Source of the DNA: Basidiobolus meristosporus CBS 931.73
Taxonomy: Eukaryota; Basidiobolomycota; Basidiobolomycetes; Basidiobolales; Basidiobolaceae
Length of the DNA: 64,000 nucleotides
Reading direction: 5' to 3'
Assembly (NCBI GenBank): GCA_002104905.1
Contig: MCFE01000246.1
Span: forward strand, 1 to 64,000
Part shown: piece after piece, positions 41,049 to 53,466 of the stretch
How the letters are laid out: each line of letters opens with the position of its first letter
Position numbering within the stretch: the first letter of the stretch is position 1
Notes under the pieces: model-generated
What the model was told of the DNA's origin: nothing
Seen by the model: the letters and a program-made list of their open reading frames with translations, nothing else
The model's database searches: none
Position numbers and translations under genes: made by a program

Positions 41049-44000
41049 TTATCAAAGAAACTATTTTCTGATGAATATGCCTCCTGAAATATGTAATGCC
41101 ATTAGCCACCAAGTTCAGGCCACAAGCTCCTATGACAATGTTAAACAAATGGTGTTAAACTATTAATCAGGGAGACAAGTCATGGATTCCATTAATATTC
41201 AAATGAAGATTCCCACTCCAGCTAAACAAATTCTTCATTGTACAAATAACCCACAAAGTGATCAGGTTAATGAATGAATTGATGCATTAGGAAAACTGAC
41301 GCTTAAGTTGGACTCTCAAAGTGTACCATCATCAGGCATCAACAAGGCAAGACCAGAAAATCCCAAAACAACCAGTAATTATCCACAGCAAACCAAATAT
41401 TGTGTGTACTGTGAATCTGCTGAGCATAGCCATTATGGTTGTCAAATATTGAATATTGATATTGACAGTCATAAGGTTATGATTGAGCGTTATGGGAAGA
41501 TCTGTGATATTGCTGGAAACCCCTTGCCTATCAACAGAGGTTATGGTGGAATGAGGTCCTATGTACTTGCTCAAGAAGAATCAAGTAAAAGCACCAAGAC
41601 ATCAAATTTCATTCAAATCCAAAAGACTGCAGAAATTCCAATCAATGAATGTTATGTACTCACAATATCAGATCCATCAGGGCAGGTCCAAGAATATCTA
41701 ATGGAAAAAGAGGAAGTTGAAGAGTTTAATTGCCTTATTGATAAGAGAAAGTATGTTTCTACAGAGAGCAATCCTAAAAAAGTGTGTACCAACAAAAGGA
41801 ATCAGCCAATTGTTGAAATACCAGTACAGCCAGAAACATCAAAAATCCAAAAAGAACACTTGCAACCTCAATCTATGTATGACACTACTGCAATTACACA
41901 GAAAGTTATTGACAAATTCTGGAAATCTCCATTTCCCCAACTTACAAATCAAGAAATGTTCTCCACCATCAACAATCTCAGTCAACTACTACCAGAAATG
42001 GTTAAGCCTATGAACAAAGATATTCTGAAGAATTATCAAGAACAGTTGTCAACAACGTTATCAAGTGAACAACTACAATTTGAAGTGGAAAAAGCCTTTT
42101 ACTCTATAACAACAGGAAGCTATGCTGCTACAATCAACAATGTTGAAGTGGAATGTGTTTTTGATTCTGGATCAGAAATCAATGCTATCACCGCTATGAC
42201 TTTTGAAAAAATCAAATTGCCATTGACAGAAGTTGACTGGAATATGAGAACTGCTACAGGTGCAACAGAGAAGATGCTTGGACTTTGTCACTCTGTACCA
42301 ATTGAAATTGGAGGAATCAGGGCTACTTCTCCCTTTTTCATTGTTGCCAATGGACCCACTTTTGAGGTATTGTTGGGACAACAATATGAGAGAAAATCTC
42401 TTCTACAAGCTGATAATAGACCTGAAGGAAGCTTATGGCTGACAATCACATCTGACAATTGAAAAAGAAGGGCAACCTTTTGTGCAGCAGAAGAGAACAA
42501 TCCAAGAAATGCAGACACCATTCCAGTACAAAACATACAGGTTCATAAGGATATTTTGCTTTATGATCAACACTTCATTCCATTGACAACAAGTAAGACA
42601 AATACCAAGTATAAGCCAGTTGCATTGAAAGCAAAGCCAGTATCTACTGGAATCTCACCATCTGCCCACAACAATCCTCAAATGGAGCCTTTGCACAAAT
42701 ATGAGAAAATCAGACTCACAGAAGAGAAGCTCAAGGAGTTGGCTATTGGGACTACTCTTTCCACTGAGGAGAAAAGTCTCTTTTTGACTATGCTACAATG
42801 CTATGACAATGTCTTTACATTTAATGATGCACAAAGAGGATGTTTATCCACAGAGCTATTTCCACCGGTTAAGATCCATACCGTTGAACATACACCATGG
42901 GCACTGAGATCATATCCTATTCCCTCAAGATTACTGAACAAAGTAATTGAAATGCTACAATCAAGATTTCAAAGTGGAGTCATTGAATATAGCTATGGAC
43001 CTTATTGCAATCCCTGGTTTACACCATTGAAGAAAAATGGAAGTCTACAGTTTATTCAAGACGTACAGCATTTGAATAAGGTCACCATCAAAGATGCTAT
43101 GCAACCACCCATACAACATGAGTATATTGAGTCATTTACTGGATATCCTCTGATTACAACATTGGATCTTTATTCAGGATATGACCAAATGCTTCTGGAT
43201 CCTACCTCAAGAGATTTCACTGCTATAGATACACCAATAGGACTCATAAGGATGACAAGAATACCTCAAGGATGGACAAACTCTGTCCAAAATTATCAAT
43301 GTGCAATGATTTGAATTTTGGATGACTGTTTCCCTGAGATATGCCAACCATTTCTTGATGACATTGCAGTTAAGAATAAGTCCAGAGAAAAAGATACATC
43401 CCATGTCTTACCTCAAGTAAGAAGATATGTTTATGATCACGTAAGCACAGTTGAGAGGGTCATGAAGAAACTTCAAGCTTCTTGTCTGACTGTATCAGGA
43501 GCCAAATGCAAGTTTGGCTACAACAAAGCAATCATTCTAGGTGAACTTGTTACCAAAAAAGGGAGATTGCCTGATCCTGCAAAACTTTCATTGGCACTGA
43601 ATTGGAAGCCACCAAGGAATATTCATCAAGTCAGACAATTATTGGGACTTACTGGTCTATTCAGAATCTGGATCAAGAACTATGCTCAAATTGCTAAGCC
43701 ACTGACTCAGTTATTACAGAAAAACCAGAAATTTGAATGGCATGAAGAACAGGCAATTGCTATGTCGACATTGCTTGAGTCATTATCAAAGCCACCTGTC
43801 TTAGCAGCTATAGACTACAGTGTTATTGATTCACAACCAATCATTGTATCAGCTGATAGCTCTGGAATTGGGGTTGGTGGAATCTTGATTCAAGTTTCAA
43901 AAGATCATCATTGACAACCTTGCAAATATCTTAGTAGACTATTCAAAGGGAATGAGCTTAACTATCCATCTATCAAGAAAGAAGCACTGGGAGTACTCTA

Positions 44001-45581
44001 TGTACTCAAAAAGCTAAAGCCATACTTATTAGGAGTACAATTCAAACTGGAGGTTGATGCCAAGCCATTATTAGGAATGTTGAATAAGTTGGAGCTTTTG
44101 CCTGATCCTATTCTAGCACGGTGGATATCATACATCCATATCTTTGACTTTACGCTGCAACACATACCAGGAACCAATCACAAAGGACCTGATGCCTTAT
44201 CTAGAAAGCAACCAAATTCACCATACTCAACTGATGATGATGAGATTGATGAGTTTCTTGAAAACACTAGTCTTGGATTCTCATTCAGACATATGATACA
44301 AAGCAATTATCAACAAATCAAGGAATTTCTTACATCACTCAAAGTTCCTGCTGATATTCCCACAAATCAACGCACAAATTTTAAAAGGAAGGCTCTGAAG
44401 TTTTTACTGCATGATGGCACACTTTTCAGAAAAAGCAAACATGGAGCTCCTTAACAGTATATACATAACAAGCATGATCAAGAGAAGATCATTCAAGAAT
44501 TGCATGAATCTGAATCAGGAGGTCATAAGGGAATTACATCAACATATGCAAAAATCTCCTTACGGTATTTTTGGCCAACGCTGTACACCAACACAAAGAA
44601 TATGTGAAATCATGTATTCCATGTCAAAGAAGAGACAACCAAAAGATGCATGAACCACTTCACAGTATATACACATCTTATGCTTGGCAAATTGCACATG
44701 TAGATATTATACATTTACCAAGGGCAACAGCTGGGTAAAAGTATGTGGTGGACTGTTGTGATAACTTTACTGGTTGGATAGAGGCTAGAATGCTGAAACA
44801 AGCCAATGCAAAAGCAGTAGCAAGATTTCTCAAAGAAGATGTATATCTCAGACATGGTTCAGTTGGCACCCTTATTGCAGACAATGGGGAATGTGGATCT
44901 TATGAAATACAAGCACTAGCAACAAAGCATGGAACCAAGCTTATACATACTACGCCATATCACCCACAAGCAAATTCACCAGTTGAACGTGGACATTCTG
45001 CTTTTGCAAACACATTAGCAAAGCTTAGCTATGAAGAACCCAACAAATGGGCAAATAACTTTCATGCCGCAACTTAGTCTGATAGAGTCACGGTTAAAAG
45101 AAGTACAGGGTATATACAATTTTTTTTAATATATGGACATGAAGCTGTTTTGCCAATCGACATATCTTTTGAGAATTGGCTTACCCTCCCATGGAAACCA
45201 ACCATGACAACATCAGAGCTATTGCTAGCAAGAGTACCACAGATTCAACAAGCACACACTCTGCAACAGCATGCAATAGAAAACCTGAAAAAATCTTGAA
45301 TGGCTGGCAAGGAGTACTTTGACGCTCAAAAATGCCTAAGAAAAACATTGCTAGAAGTAGGTGAGTTGATACTACTTCACAACACAAAAAGCCAAAGAAA
45401 CAAGGCATCCAAGCTGGATATGCAATGGCAAGGTCCCTACAAGATCATACATGCAAACAAAAATGGATCTTACAAACTAGCAGAACTTGACGGTACACCA
45501 CTTGCACTGACACAACCTGGTAACAGATTGAAGAAGTTCCATATCAGAAGTAATAATGAGGGCATTATTTCTCAAAGTTAG
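41049..45581 (+). pseudogene. Gypsy-B gag 3' part, protease, RT, RNase H, integrase
   Basis: One reading phase from 41050 to about 44597: CCHC knuckle CVYCESAEHSHYGC (near 41400-41445); retropepsin VFDSGSEINAI (near 42160) with VLLGQQYE; RT (42840-43400, with TTLDLYSGYDQM and the catalytic FLDD); RNase H (43850-44200, ADSSGIGVGG and GPDALSRK); integrase zinc domain (from 44480). Stops in this phase: TAA 41164, TGA 41275, TGA 42460, TGA 43312, TGA 43912, TAA 44455. A frameshift between about 44597 and 44745 moves to another phase with the integrase core (VDCCDNFTGW, IADNGECG, NSPVERGH) and C-terminal module (MQWQGPYKI), which has stops at 45075 and 45297. Several stops sit where related proteins carry Arg. 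Confidence 0.9.
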
Positions 45582-45589
45582 GGGAGACT

Positions 45590-46612
45590 TGTGGTAATGG
45601 AAAGTATTCCATTACTACAATATCTCTAAACCAATATTGCACTCATTTCTTTATTTTGCTTTTTGATATTGTAACACACAAGTGAAAGATCAAGAATTTC
45701 CAACTTTGATGAACTAATGCTCCAGACCCCAACAAGCAATCCACCCAAGAATATTATGTCATACAGAACTCGTAGTAGCCAACACATGTTTCAAATTACA
45801 GCTCATTTGAAGCAGTACTTAAGGAGCTATGACCAAAAGAGTCCAACTATTATATATACTATGCCTTATTGCTAGGATCACTATGGTGACTTTAATTGCA
45901 TGTAACTTTTAGATCAGCCAATCAAATCACGTGACATTTTTACAGGTGCTGCGCCTATATCTGATCTGCGCCAATGCAAGATTTTAGCTTCATATCACGT
46001 GTATTGCTTGCGCAATTGCCCAAAAACTTTGATCCTTCAAAATTTTCATATATATGACTTCCCCAGCCAAAAAATAAAGGGAGAGCCTCTCTTTCCAGAA
46101 TCTCCACACTACAATTACAAGTTTAAAGGTTATAAGACTTCCCCTGCATCACTTGCGCTGTTGAGTATTCTGACTTTGATTGGTACTACATCAGTAAAGA
46201 GACTGCAAAGCTCACAAGAATCCAATCTAAGTTCTACAAGAAACTACCACTTTTCTGTCTGAAAAGTCCCCTCTAAGAAACCCCTTTACTCTAAAGACAC
46301 CCCTTTAGGTCTAAAGACCCGGAAATATTTTCCAGAAAGGAAAGTGACTCCCAAATAAGGAAAAGTTACTATAAAAGTAAATAAGCCCATTAGTTGACAG
46401 AAGGTCAGAACACTGCTGTAGAAGTGATAAACACTGCCTACAGTATATTTTGAGCCCAAGATTGAGGAAATTAGTGAAATTTATATCTTCTATCGGTATA
46501 TCAAACTCCCAATAAACTATTTCAGTATTAGCATACTGGAAGTTTTTGTATATTGTTGATTAGCCTCTACATTGTAGAACAAGCCCCAAACTAATCATAA
46601 TACAACACAACA
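45590..46612 (+). repeat. Gypsy-B 3' LTR
   Basis: 1023 bp, preceded by the purine tract AGGGGAGACT. A deletion of about 62 bp at 46320 removes part of the minisatellite present in the 5' LTR; elsewhere near identical. Confidence 0.93.
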
Positions 46613-46616
46613 GTTC

Positions 46617-49600
46617 CCTTTAGGTATCAAAAAATCCACCTAACTGCTGCAATATGATCAGATCTATAGTTCTTTTTATGTTGGCTGACAACTCCCACTG
46701 AATATGAGATATCTGGATGTGTTTCAAGCATGATATACAGCAGACTGTCAACCATAGATTGATAAAGAAAGTCAGGGCTTCCAGATGGCACCAAGCTCTC
46801 ATGATTTTGGTGAGTTTTGAACAAGTTAAGGTTTGTCTCCATTGGGGTAGCTGCTGGTTTACAGTCTTCCATTTGTAACTTCTTTAGTATATCTTAAATA
46901 TATCTGTATTGGCTTAGGGTAATAGTCTGGGTACCTCTGTTCATGGAGAATTTAATCTCTAAGTAGTAACTGAGTTCTCCTAGATTGGACATCTTGAGCT
47001 CCTTAGATAGGCTGGATTTAGTCCCTTCCAATGTTTCTGGGTTATTGGAGGCTATAATAAGATCATCCACATATAGAGCTAATAGAACTGGATTTGTTCT
47101 ATCTGGCTTACAGTATATACTATAGTCAGCATTACTTCTTTTGAAACTCAAAGATTCCAATAAGAATCTATCTTGCAATTCCAGGTTCATGGTGATTGTT
47201 TGAGACCATATTGTGACTTTTTAAGCGTGCAGACCAAATGGGTGTTATGTTGGTCAGAAAACCCATTAGGCTGGTCCATATACATGTCCTCATTTAATTC
47301 TCCATTCAAAAATGCAGCTTTTACATCCATTTGATGAATAAAAAACTTAAATTTGGCTACAATAGCCAATATTAATCTAATGGAATTAGACTTGGCTACC
47401 GGTGCAAAGGTCTCAGTATAGTCAAGTCCTTTTGTTTGAGAGTATCCTTTGGCCACAAGTCTTGCTTTGTATCTTTCAATTGTACCATCAGTCTTGTATT
47501 TTGTCTTGAAGACCCATATGCTTCCAATTGATTATAGGTTGATTGCTAATTTGACTAAGTCCCAAGTTTGATTTTCCATCAGGGCCTGATATTTCTCAGT
47601 CATCACAGATCTTCAGAACTTTGTCACAGGGCTATTTAGGGCCTCTTTTACCGTCTGGGGCTCATCAATATGGACCAAATAGGCATAGGCTAAGCTTGTA
47701 CCCTCATTGATATAGTAATTAGGGCTATTTCTTGTCCAATTAGATCTCCAGGCATTTGATACTGGAGTGATCACTTCTGGCATATTCCTGGGCACTAATT
47801 CTGGCTGAACCATGGTTGTAGAGTCCTCTGGAGTGAAAAAAATTTTGTTATTTGCTCAGATTCAATCCTTACAATTGGTGGATTTGAGATTAGATTTTTA
47901 TTATCATCTGATGTTGTTTTTTGTGAAAATGTTGAATTTTCATCAAACAACACATTCCTGGACTTTATTAGCTTCTTTGCTTGCAATTGTAGAGTCTGTA
48001 TGCTTTACTCTCATTGCAGTAGCCCAAAAATATGCATTTTACACTTTTTGGCTCAAATTTTGACTGACTTCTGGGCTGTTTCTTGGCTTACGCTGTACAC
48101 CCAAATATTATTGGATGTTCTGCACTTGGTCTGTATCCATACCATGCTTAAAATGGAGTAGAATCACAAAATATTTTGCTATAGCTCCTATTTTTAAGGT
48201 ATACAGCAGTGGCAACTGATTCAATCCAAAAATTATAGGATAATTTTTGATCATGGATCATAGATCTTGCCATGTCAATTATTGATCTATTAGCTTGTTC
48301 TGCTACTCCATTTTGCTGTGGGGAGTATGGTACAGTAGTCTCTTGCTTTATCCCATGAATTTTGCAAAAGTGGATGAAGAGTTTTGAGGTATATTTCCAC
48401 CATTGTCAGAGCGTATTTTCTTGATTTTTTCACCAGTTTCTCTCTCCACTATGGATTTAAGCTCCCTGAGCTTAGACAGAGCTTCTTCCTTTCTCACCAT
48501 GAAGTAGACCCACATGTATCTTGTATAATCATCAATAAAAGTGATTAAATACTTCATCCCGCCTAAGGATACATTTTGCATAGGTCCACACAGATCTGAG
48601 TGAGTTAGATTCAGCTTTTTCCTAGTTCTGACTAACCCAGAGCTCTCAAATAGTTGTCTGGCTTGTTTCCCATATATGCAGGCCTCACAGTGCTCCAAGT
48701 TAGCTGGGGGATCAATTTTTACTGCAGAAAGTAGCTGATCTTTAATTATTTTTGGCAGATAATCAAAATTGATGGGCCCAAATCTCCTGTACCAAAGCAT
48801 TAGTGTTTCTTCATTTAAGTTACTTATATAGGCCTCCAAATATAATGGAATATAAGTTAACTTCTATAGATTCTGATCCCTTAAACCCAAAGCAATATGG
48901 GCACCATTTTAATCAGTGATCTTGCATCCAGAATTGTCAAGGCTGAAACTGAGTCCTTCTGCAGTGGCCTTGCTTACAGAGAGTAGGTTCTTGGCTATTT
49001 CTGGTACATAGAGTAACTTCTCTAAAGGTCAGCGTGTGGCTTCCTTGACTGTTTCTAAGGTTTACTTGGATAGTTTCTTCTCCCATTGCATCAAGTGTTC
49101 TATTGTCACCCATGAAGACCTTCATAATTGGAATTTTTTGATATTGGGTAAAAAGTTATTTTTAGTGTGTAAGGTGTTGAGATGCTCCAGAGTCAATATA
49201 TCATGTCTGAGAATCCTGGTTTGTGGGCATATTTAGTGCAGATATGAATAGTCTATCTTTGGTTATTGCAGCATTTCCATATTCAGGCTTCTTTTGCTGA
49301 TTATCTTTCTTTTTAAGACACCGGTCTGATGTGTGTCCTTTCCTTTTGCAGTAGCTACAAAGCAGGTTGCTGTTGCCTTTGTTGTAATTTGTCATCCAGG
49401 AGACTTACATATACGTAATTCAAGGTCAAATCTTCAGTTCTGGACTCTAGGGCTGATACAAGGCCCTGAAACTTGTCTGACCAGCTATTCAGGATGGTAA
49501 CTTCCACATCCTCATCAGTTGTGGGTATGCCCACAGATTCCATTTCATCTACCAGCAGGGTAATTGTGTTGATTAGATTCTTCATTTCTTCTCCTGGCAG

Positions 49601-49980
49601 CATCTTTGTAGTAAAGAATTTTTGTCTCAGATACATTTTCTTAGTAGCTGAACATGACTGGTAGGTGTCTTCTAATGCCTTCCAGGCATTCATTGCTGTT
49701 TTTGCTCTTGAGCATTGAATTAGCAATTTGGCTTTAAAATTAAGGCAAATGCAGTTAAAGGCACTTTGTTCTTTCTTCTGGTACTTTAAGGCTTCCTCTC
49801 CCATGTTTTTAGGAGGGCATTCTTCTCCCATGACAACATCCCAAAGGCCTCTTTCTTATAGCAGCATCTTCATCTTCATCTTCAGCTTCCACACTTAGTA
49901 CTTAGATCTATCCAACTTTTCAGCCAAGGGAAAAGTTCCAGTAATAGCAGTAGTAAAAATTGCAGAGAGTGACTGCCTGA
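46617..49980 (-). pseudogene. Copia-A Gag-Pol (copy 3, 5' part)
   Basis: Minus-strand order. Gag is about 49980-49390 (ECPPKNMGEEALKYQKKEQSAFN). The CCHC knuckle is CSYCKRKGHTSDRC (about 49370-49320). Protease and pre-integrase follow (49240-48840). Integrase is 48839-48130 (HSDLCGPM, FIDDYTRY, RSDNGG, QQNGVAEQANR). A Pro/Ser linker lies at 47990-47620, and RT at 47560-46900 (ARLVAKGYSQTKGLDYTETFAPVAK, MDVKAAFLNG, LYVDDLIIA). The rest of RT and RNase H continues to 46617, then resumes at 38756. Frameshifts and stops occur at several points, for example near 49245, 48360, 47190 and 46890. Close homologue of the copy at 60382-64000. Confidence 0.88.
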
Positions 49981-50121
49981 GGCTCATAACCTGTTGTAAG
50001 AGTCTTGGAGATATTGGAAGTGATTGGGAGATCAACTAGATTAAGTAGTTTTCACTTAATGTTTATTGGATGTAAAGTAGTATTTATACTTTTACATGGT
50101 CTTGGCATAACAAGCACACAA

Positions 50122-50390
50122 GACTTGTTCCATCATTCCAGCTGATCATAGTGCCCAATAGTGCCATAGCATGCCAGATGGTTCCTGATCATGCCTCAGA
50201 GTGCCAGATGGTGCCATAGAGTGCCAATTTGAGTTCAAAATTGACATGCATATGACCCTAAAATATCAAAGTGCCATAGAGTGCCAATTTGAGATCAAAA
50301 TTGACATGCATATGACCCTAAAATATCAAATTAATAACAAAATATACAGCACTCTCTGTCACTATGATCAATAGCACAATGGAACAAGTC
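50122..50390. mobile_element. MITE with perfect 12-bp terminal inverted repeats
   Basis: Ends GACTTGTTCCAT and ATGGAACAAGTC are perfect inverted repeats. TA follows on the right; the left flank is AA, possibly a mutated TA. No coding capacity. Internal direct repeat of 60 bp (50211-50270 and 50271-50330, one mismatch). It shares the terminal GACTTGTTCC with the foldback MITE in Gypsy-B gag. Confidence 0.85.
50211..50330. repeat. Two-copy 60-bp direct repeat inside the MITE
   Basis: Units start GTGCCATAGAGTGCC at 50211 and 50271. They differ at one position (GAGTTC versus GAGATC). Confidence 0.95.
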
Positions 50391-50612
50391 TATAGAATAG
50401 GTTAAGAAAGGTCCCAAGAACATATGTGCAAAGTTTGGTGCTGTTTGGACAACTTTGAGAATTTTCATGTTCTGAGTACCTGGTATTTTGGTGAAAATAT
50501 TCTAAGTAAATCCCAACAAGGAACTTGGTCAGCATTCTCTAGGATTTGAAGGTAATGATCTAAATGACTAAGCTAGGTGAATATATAGGTGGAATTCTGA
50601 ATTTTCACAACA

Positions 50613-50772
50613 CATTTGGCGCTGAAATTAGCTAAATGCTGTTGTGATCCCGTCATAAGATTGTAAGAGGGTCACTAATTTCAGGCTGCTGGTATTATAA
50701 TGGATTCCAAACAGGATCCTGACAGCTGATTGGGATTGGATCTACCTGCAGGACCAATTATCTTTTGTAGGG
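50613..50772 (+). mobile_element. CACTA tail fragment E (second part, right terminus)
   Basis: Continuation of 37353-37874 after Copia-A. It ends with the subterminal block and a mutated terminus (TCTTTTGTAGGG) at 50772. Confidence 0.75.
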
Positions 50773-51386
50773 ACTAAAAAGCTGCAAAGTTGAGGTGATA
50801 GAAGTGTGTCATTTGCAGCAGGTGTGCATATATGTAGAGGTTAGTCAGCAGGAGGCCATAGTTTTTTTGATTCAAAGTATTTGTAGAATACCCATATTAG
50901 CAGTGGGTAAGCAAATGAAAAGGGGAGATTCTACGGTGGAATATATAAATGTTACTAAGGGATGTAGAGATAGAAGATACCTCTTGGTAAATTGGCATTG
51001 CAGCACTGTGTGGAACTAGCTGTAGGCCACCTTGCTGCTGTTAAAATGCCTCAAAGATTTGCAATGAGGTCATCAGAATACTACCAAGGTTCTTAGCATA
51101 TAAGGCAATTGGATGTATTGGCCAGCTTAGGTCTGCTCAAATAAATGTTGAGTGCATTAAGACTGTTGGAATGCCATTCTGTTCTTGTCAAAAGACTACA
51201 CAAGCACTGTTAAGTTTTGTACTTAACTTGGCAGTAAAATCAGCAAAACAATGTTACAATCCTGTCATAAGATTGTTTGGAGGCTCAATAACTCCAAGCT
51301 ACCAGTATTACAATGGACTCATTGCAGGATCCTAATGGTGGGTCTAGATTGTATCCACAAGTGGGGCCAAAATATTTTGCATAGGG
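50773..51386 (+). mobile_element. CACTA tail fragment F
   Basis: Starts flush after the previous terminus (ACTAAAAAGCTGC, equivalent to about 56240) and runs to another terminus, TTTTGCATAGGG, at 51386. Third successive right end in head-to-tail order. Confidence 0.75.
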
Positions 51387-51531
51387 GTACCAATTGGTCT
51401 TCAGTAAAAGGATATTGTTGAAGAACAAATGAATTGCTCTCAGGGGAAAGCTTTTGCTCCAACAGATTCCTACTATCTTAAGTACCACTGGCTATCAATT
51501 GATTTAATTTTCTGGCCAATGGCTTATACCT
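51387..51531 (-). mobile_element. CACTA transposase fragment, inverted
   Basis: Reverse complement of about 55090-55230 (the GICWSKSFPLGVMHLLFNNI coding segment). It joins fragment F to the accessory gene of copy C. Confidence 0.7.
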
Positions 51532-53466
51532 TCAGAGTAGCCCTTGCTTCTTGGCTTTTAGTGATGCTTGCATCATGCTTGCAGCATTAATTGGCAAGAA
51601 CTGCAGTTTTTTTTGCATGCCTCCCTGTCTCAGGCTTGGGTAGACATTTTTCCCTTTACCTTTTCCTTTATCACTGCCAGGTCTTTCACTGCTACTTTGT
51701 CTGAGTGCTTCTTGTAAAGAACTACATTTTCTCCTGGATAAATTCTGCTCTGACACATCTGTTTTGGCCTGCTTGTCCCATGCTGGCACTCTTCTGGCAA
51801 CCTGACGTTTCTTTTCAGCTTGTTTTGAGCTCTCAACTGTAGTTGTGACAGGCTCCTCTAAAATCAGCTGGTTTTTATCACTGCCAGGTCCTTCACTGCT
51901 ACTTTGACTGGGTGCTGCTTGAGTGGTACTATGCTTTTTCCTTGATAAATGTTGTGCTGGTGCATCCATGTCTGCCTGCTTGTCCTTAATTGGCACTCTT
52001 CCAGCTGCCTAATGTCTCTTTGACTCTTGTCTGGAGCTTTTGGCCCTGCTTGTAACAGGCTCTTGAGGAAGCCGCTGGTTTTTAGCCATGGCACCCTTGT
52101 TCTTCTGCCTTTGATAGTTTCTGCTATTTTTAAGATACTTTCTTGGCATACCAATGCTGGCCCAAAATCCATTTGCCCGTTTGAATCCAGGATAATGCTT
52201 ATGGAACAAGTCAAGTGCATTCTGCTTGGCCTTGAGTTCCTGATGGTCCCATGGTGTGCTGGCCTTAAGGTGATGGTGTGCTAGACTTCTGATGGCCTCT
52301 TGTATATTAGCCCACTCTTCATTATTGCACTCAACAGCTTCACAGATCTTCAATGTCTTTTGATTTTTAGGCTTTGGTATAAACACTACATTGTCTCTGT
52401 TCTATGCTGTGATAGGTTTTTCTGTGGGCTTTATCTTTGGGCGCTGTTGTTGTGCTTCAAAGACTGTACAGTGTACCTCTGCTGTTACATCAGGAGGAAG
52501 CTGCTGGCTTTTAGCCATGGCACCCTTGTTCTTCTGCCTTTGATAGTTTCTGCTATTTTTAAGATACTTTCTTGGCATACCAATGCTGGCCCAAAATCCA
52601 TTTGCCTGTTTGAATCCAGGATAATGCTCATGGAACAAGTCAAGTGCATTCTGCTTGGCCTTGAGTTCCTGATGGTCCCATGGTGTGCTGGCCTTAAGGT
52701 GATGGTGTGCTTGACTTCTGATGGCCTCTTGTATATTAGCCCACTCTTCATTATTGCACTCAACAGCTTCACAGATCTTCAATGTCTTTTGATTTTTAGG
52801 CTTTGGTATAAACACCACATTGGCTCCCTTCCATGCTGTGATAGGTTTTTCTGTGGGCTTTATCTTTGGGCACTGTTGTTGTGCTTCAAAGACTGTACAG
52901 TGTACCTCTGCTTTTACATCAGGAAGTGGCTCAATTCTTGGCTGTGGCATTGAGCTACTTGAGTTCCTTCTTTGCAGCAAAGATACTGCTTTCTCTACCT
53001 GGGATATTGATTGCTCTACACATATTATCCGCTCATCCTGTTTCTGGACTACTTCCTGATTTCTCTGGGCCATTGCATCTATCCTATCAGCCACTGCACC
53101 TAATTGCTTCATTAATGCTTTGGTATGAGCTGACAATATACTTGCTAATATGGGTGGTGGTGATGTTATCATGGCCACTTGCTGATCTTCAACAGAGGGT
53201 ACTGCATTTGCTACATTCTCATCTGGCTGAGCATGATGGTCAGCTTGTGGCTCCGCAGAGGTTCTGAATTGCATATTTGACTGAAAGCCTGAGGAGTCTG
53301 CATTATTACCTTCAATGGGCACACTGTCTGCAGGGCCTTTTTTGGATGTAGCCTTGCTTGTTGCACTGAATGTCAAAGCAAGCTGTTGTCCAACCATTCT
53401 TCTGTTGCCATCAGTGGTGGGGTTTGGTTGAGAACCAGACTACTTTGCTTTGTTTTTTGGTGGCAT
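51532..53466 (-). pseudogene. CACTA accessory protein gene (copy C)
   Basis: About 645 codons in one phase from ATG 53466 to 51532. Stops: TAG at 53440 (Leu in copy D), TAG at 52402 (Trp in the duplicate) and TAG at 52009 (Gln in copy D). Order: Ser/Gln-rich N-terminus; coiled coil (LMKQLGAVADRIDAMAQR.., VEKAVSLLQRRNSSSSM); central domain (KPKNQKTLKICEAVECNNEEW.., HYPGFKRANGFWASIGMPRKYL) present twice because of a 429-bp tandem duplication; then two ~50-residue degenerate repeats (KHSTTQAAPSQSSSEGPGSDK and KCSSLQEALRQSSSERPGSDK) and a GKGKGK tail. No known domain. Consistent association with the transposase in three copies suggests a TnpA-like or structural partner; that is inference. Confidence 0.7.
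52065..52922. repeat. 429-bp in-frame tandem duplication in the accessory gene
   Basis: 52065-52493 and 52494-52922 are tandem copies differing at roughly a dozen positions. 429 is 143 codons, so phase is kept. Absent from copies A and D. Confidence 0.9.

Larger units (their letters stand above)
38757..46612 (+). mobile_element. Ty3/Gypsy retrotransposon, family Gypsy-B
   Basis: LTRs 38757-39841 and 45590-46612, starting TGTGGTAATGG and ending AACACAACA. The 4-bp duplication GTTC is at 38753-38756 and 46613-46616. Gag, protease, RT, RNase H and integrase lie in one direction. A 731-bp foldback MITE splits gag. Many in-frame stops and one frameshift. It interrupts the RNase H gene of Copia-A. 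Confidence 0.93.
37875..50612 (-). mobile_element. Ty1/copia element Copia-A, copy 3, with nested Gypsy-B
   Basis: The 3' LTR is 37875-38221, the 5' LTR 49992-50612. The coding region is split by Gypsy-B (38757-46612). Flanking 5-bp duplications are CATTC (37870-37874) and CATTT (50613-50617), one transition apart. Without the nested elements the copy is about 4.6 kb, close to a complete copia. It is inserted in a CACTA 3' tail. Confidence 0.9.
49992..50612 (-). repeat. Copia-A 5' LTR carrying a MITE
   Basis: 621 bp; subtracting the 269-bp MITE at 50122-50390 leaves about 350 bp, the normal LTR length. It starts TGTTGTAAGAG and ends TTTTCACAACA. The PBS (complement of CTCATAACC) is adjacent at 49983-49991. 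Confidence 0.9.

Noticed and set aside
52300-52953. 217-codon plus-strand open frame
   Set aside because: It is antisense to the accessory protein gene, spans both copies of its tandem duplication, and has no family resemblance; the sense strand carries the conserved protein.
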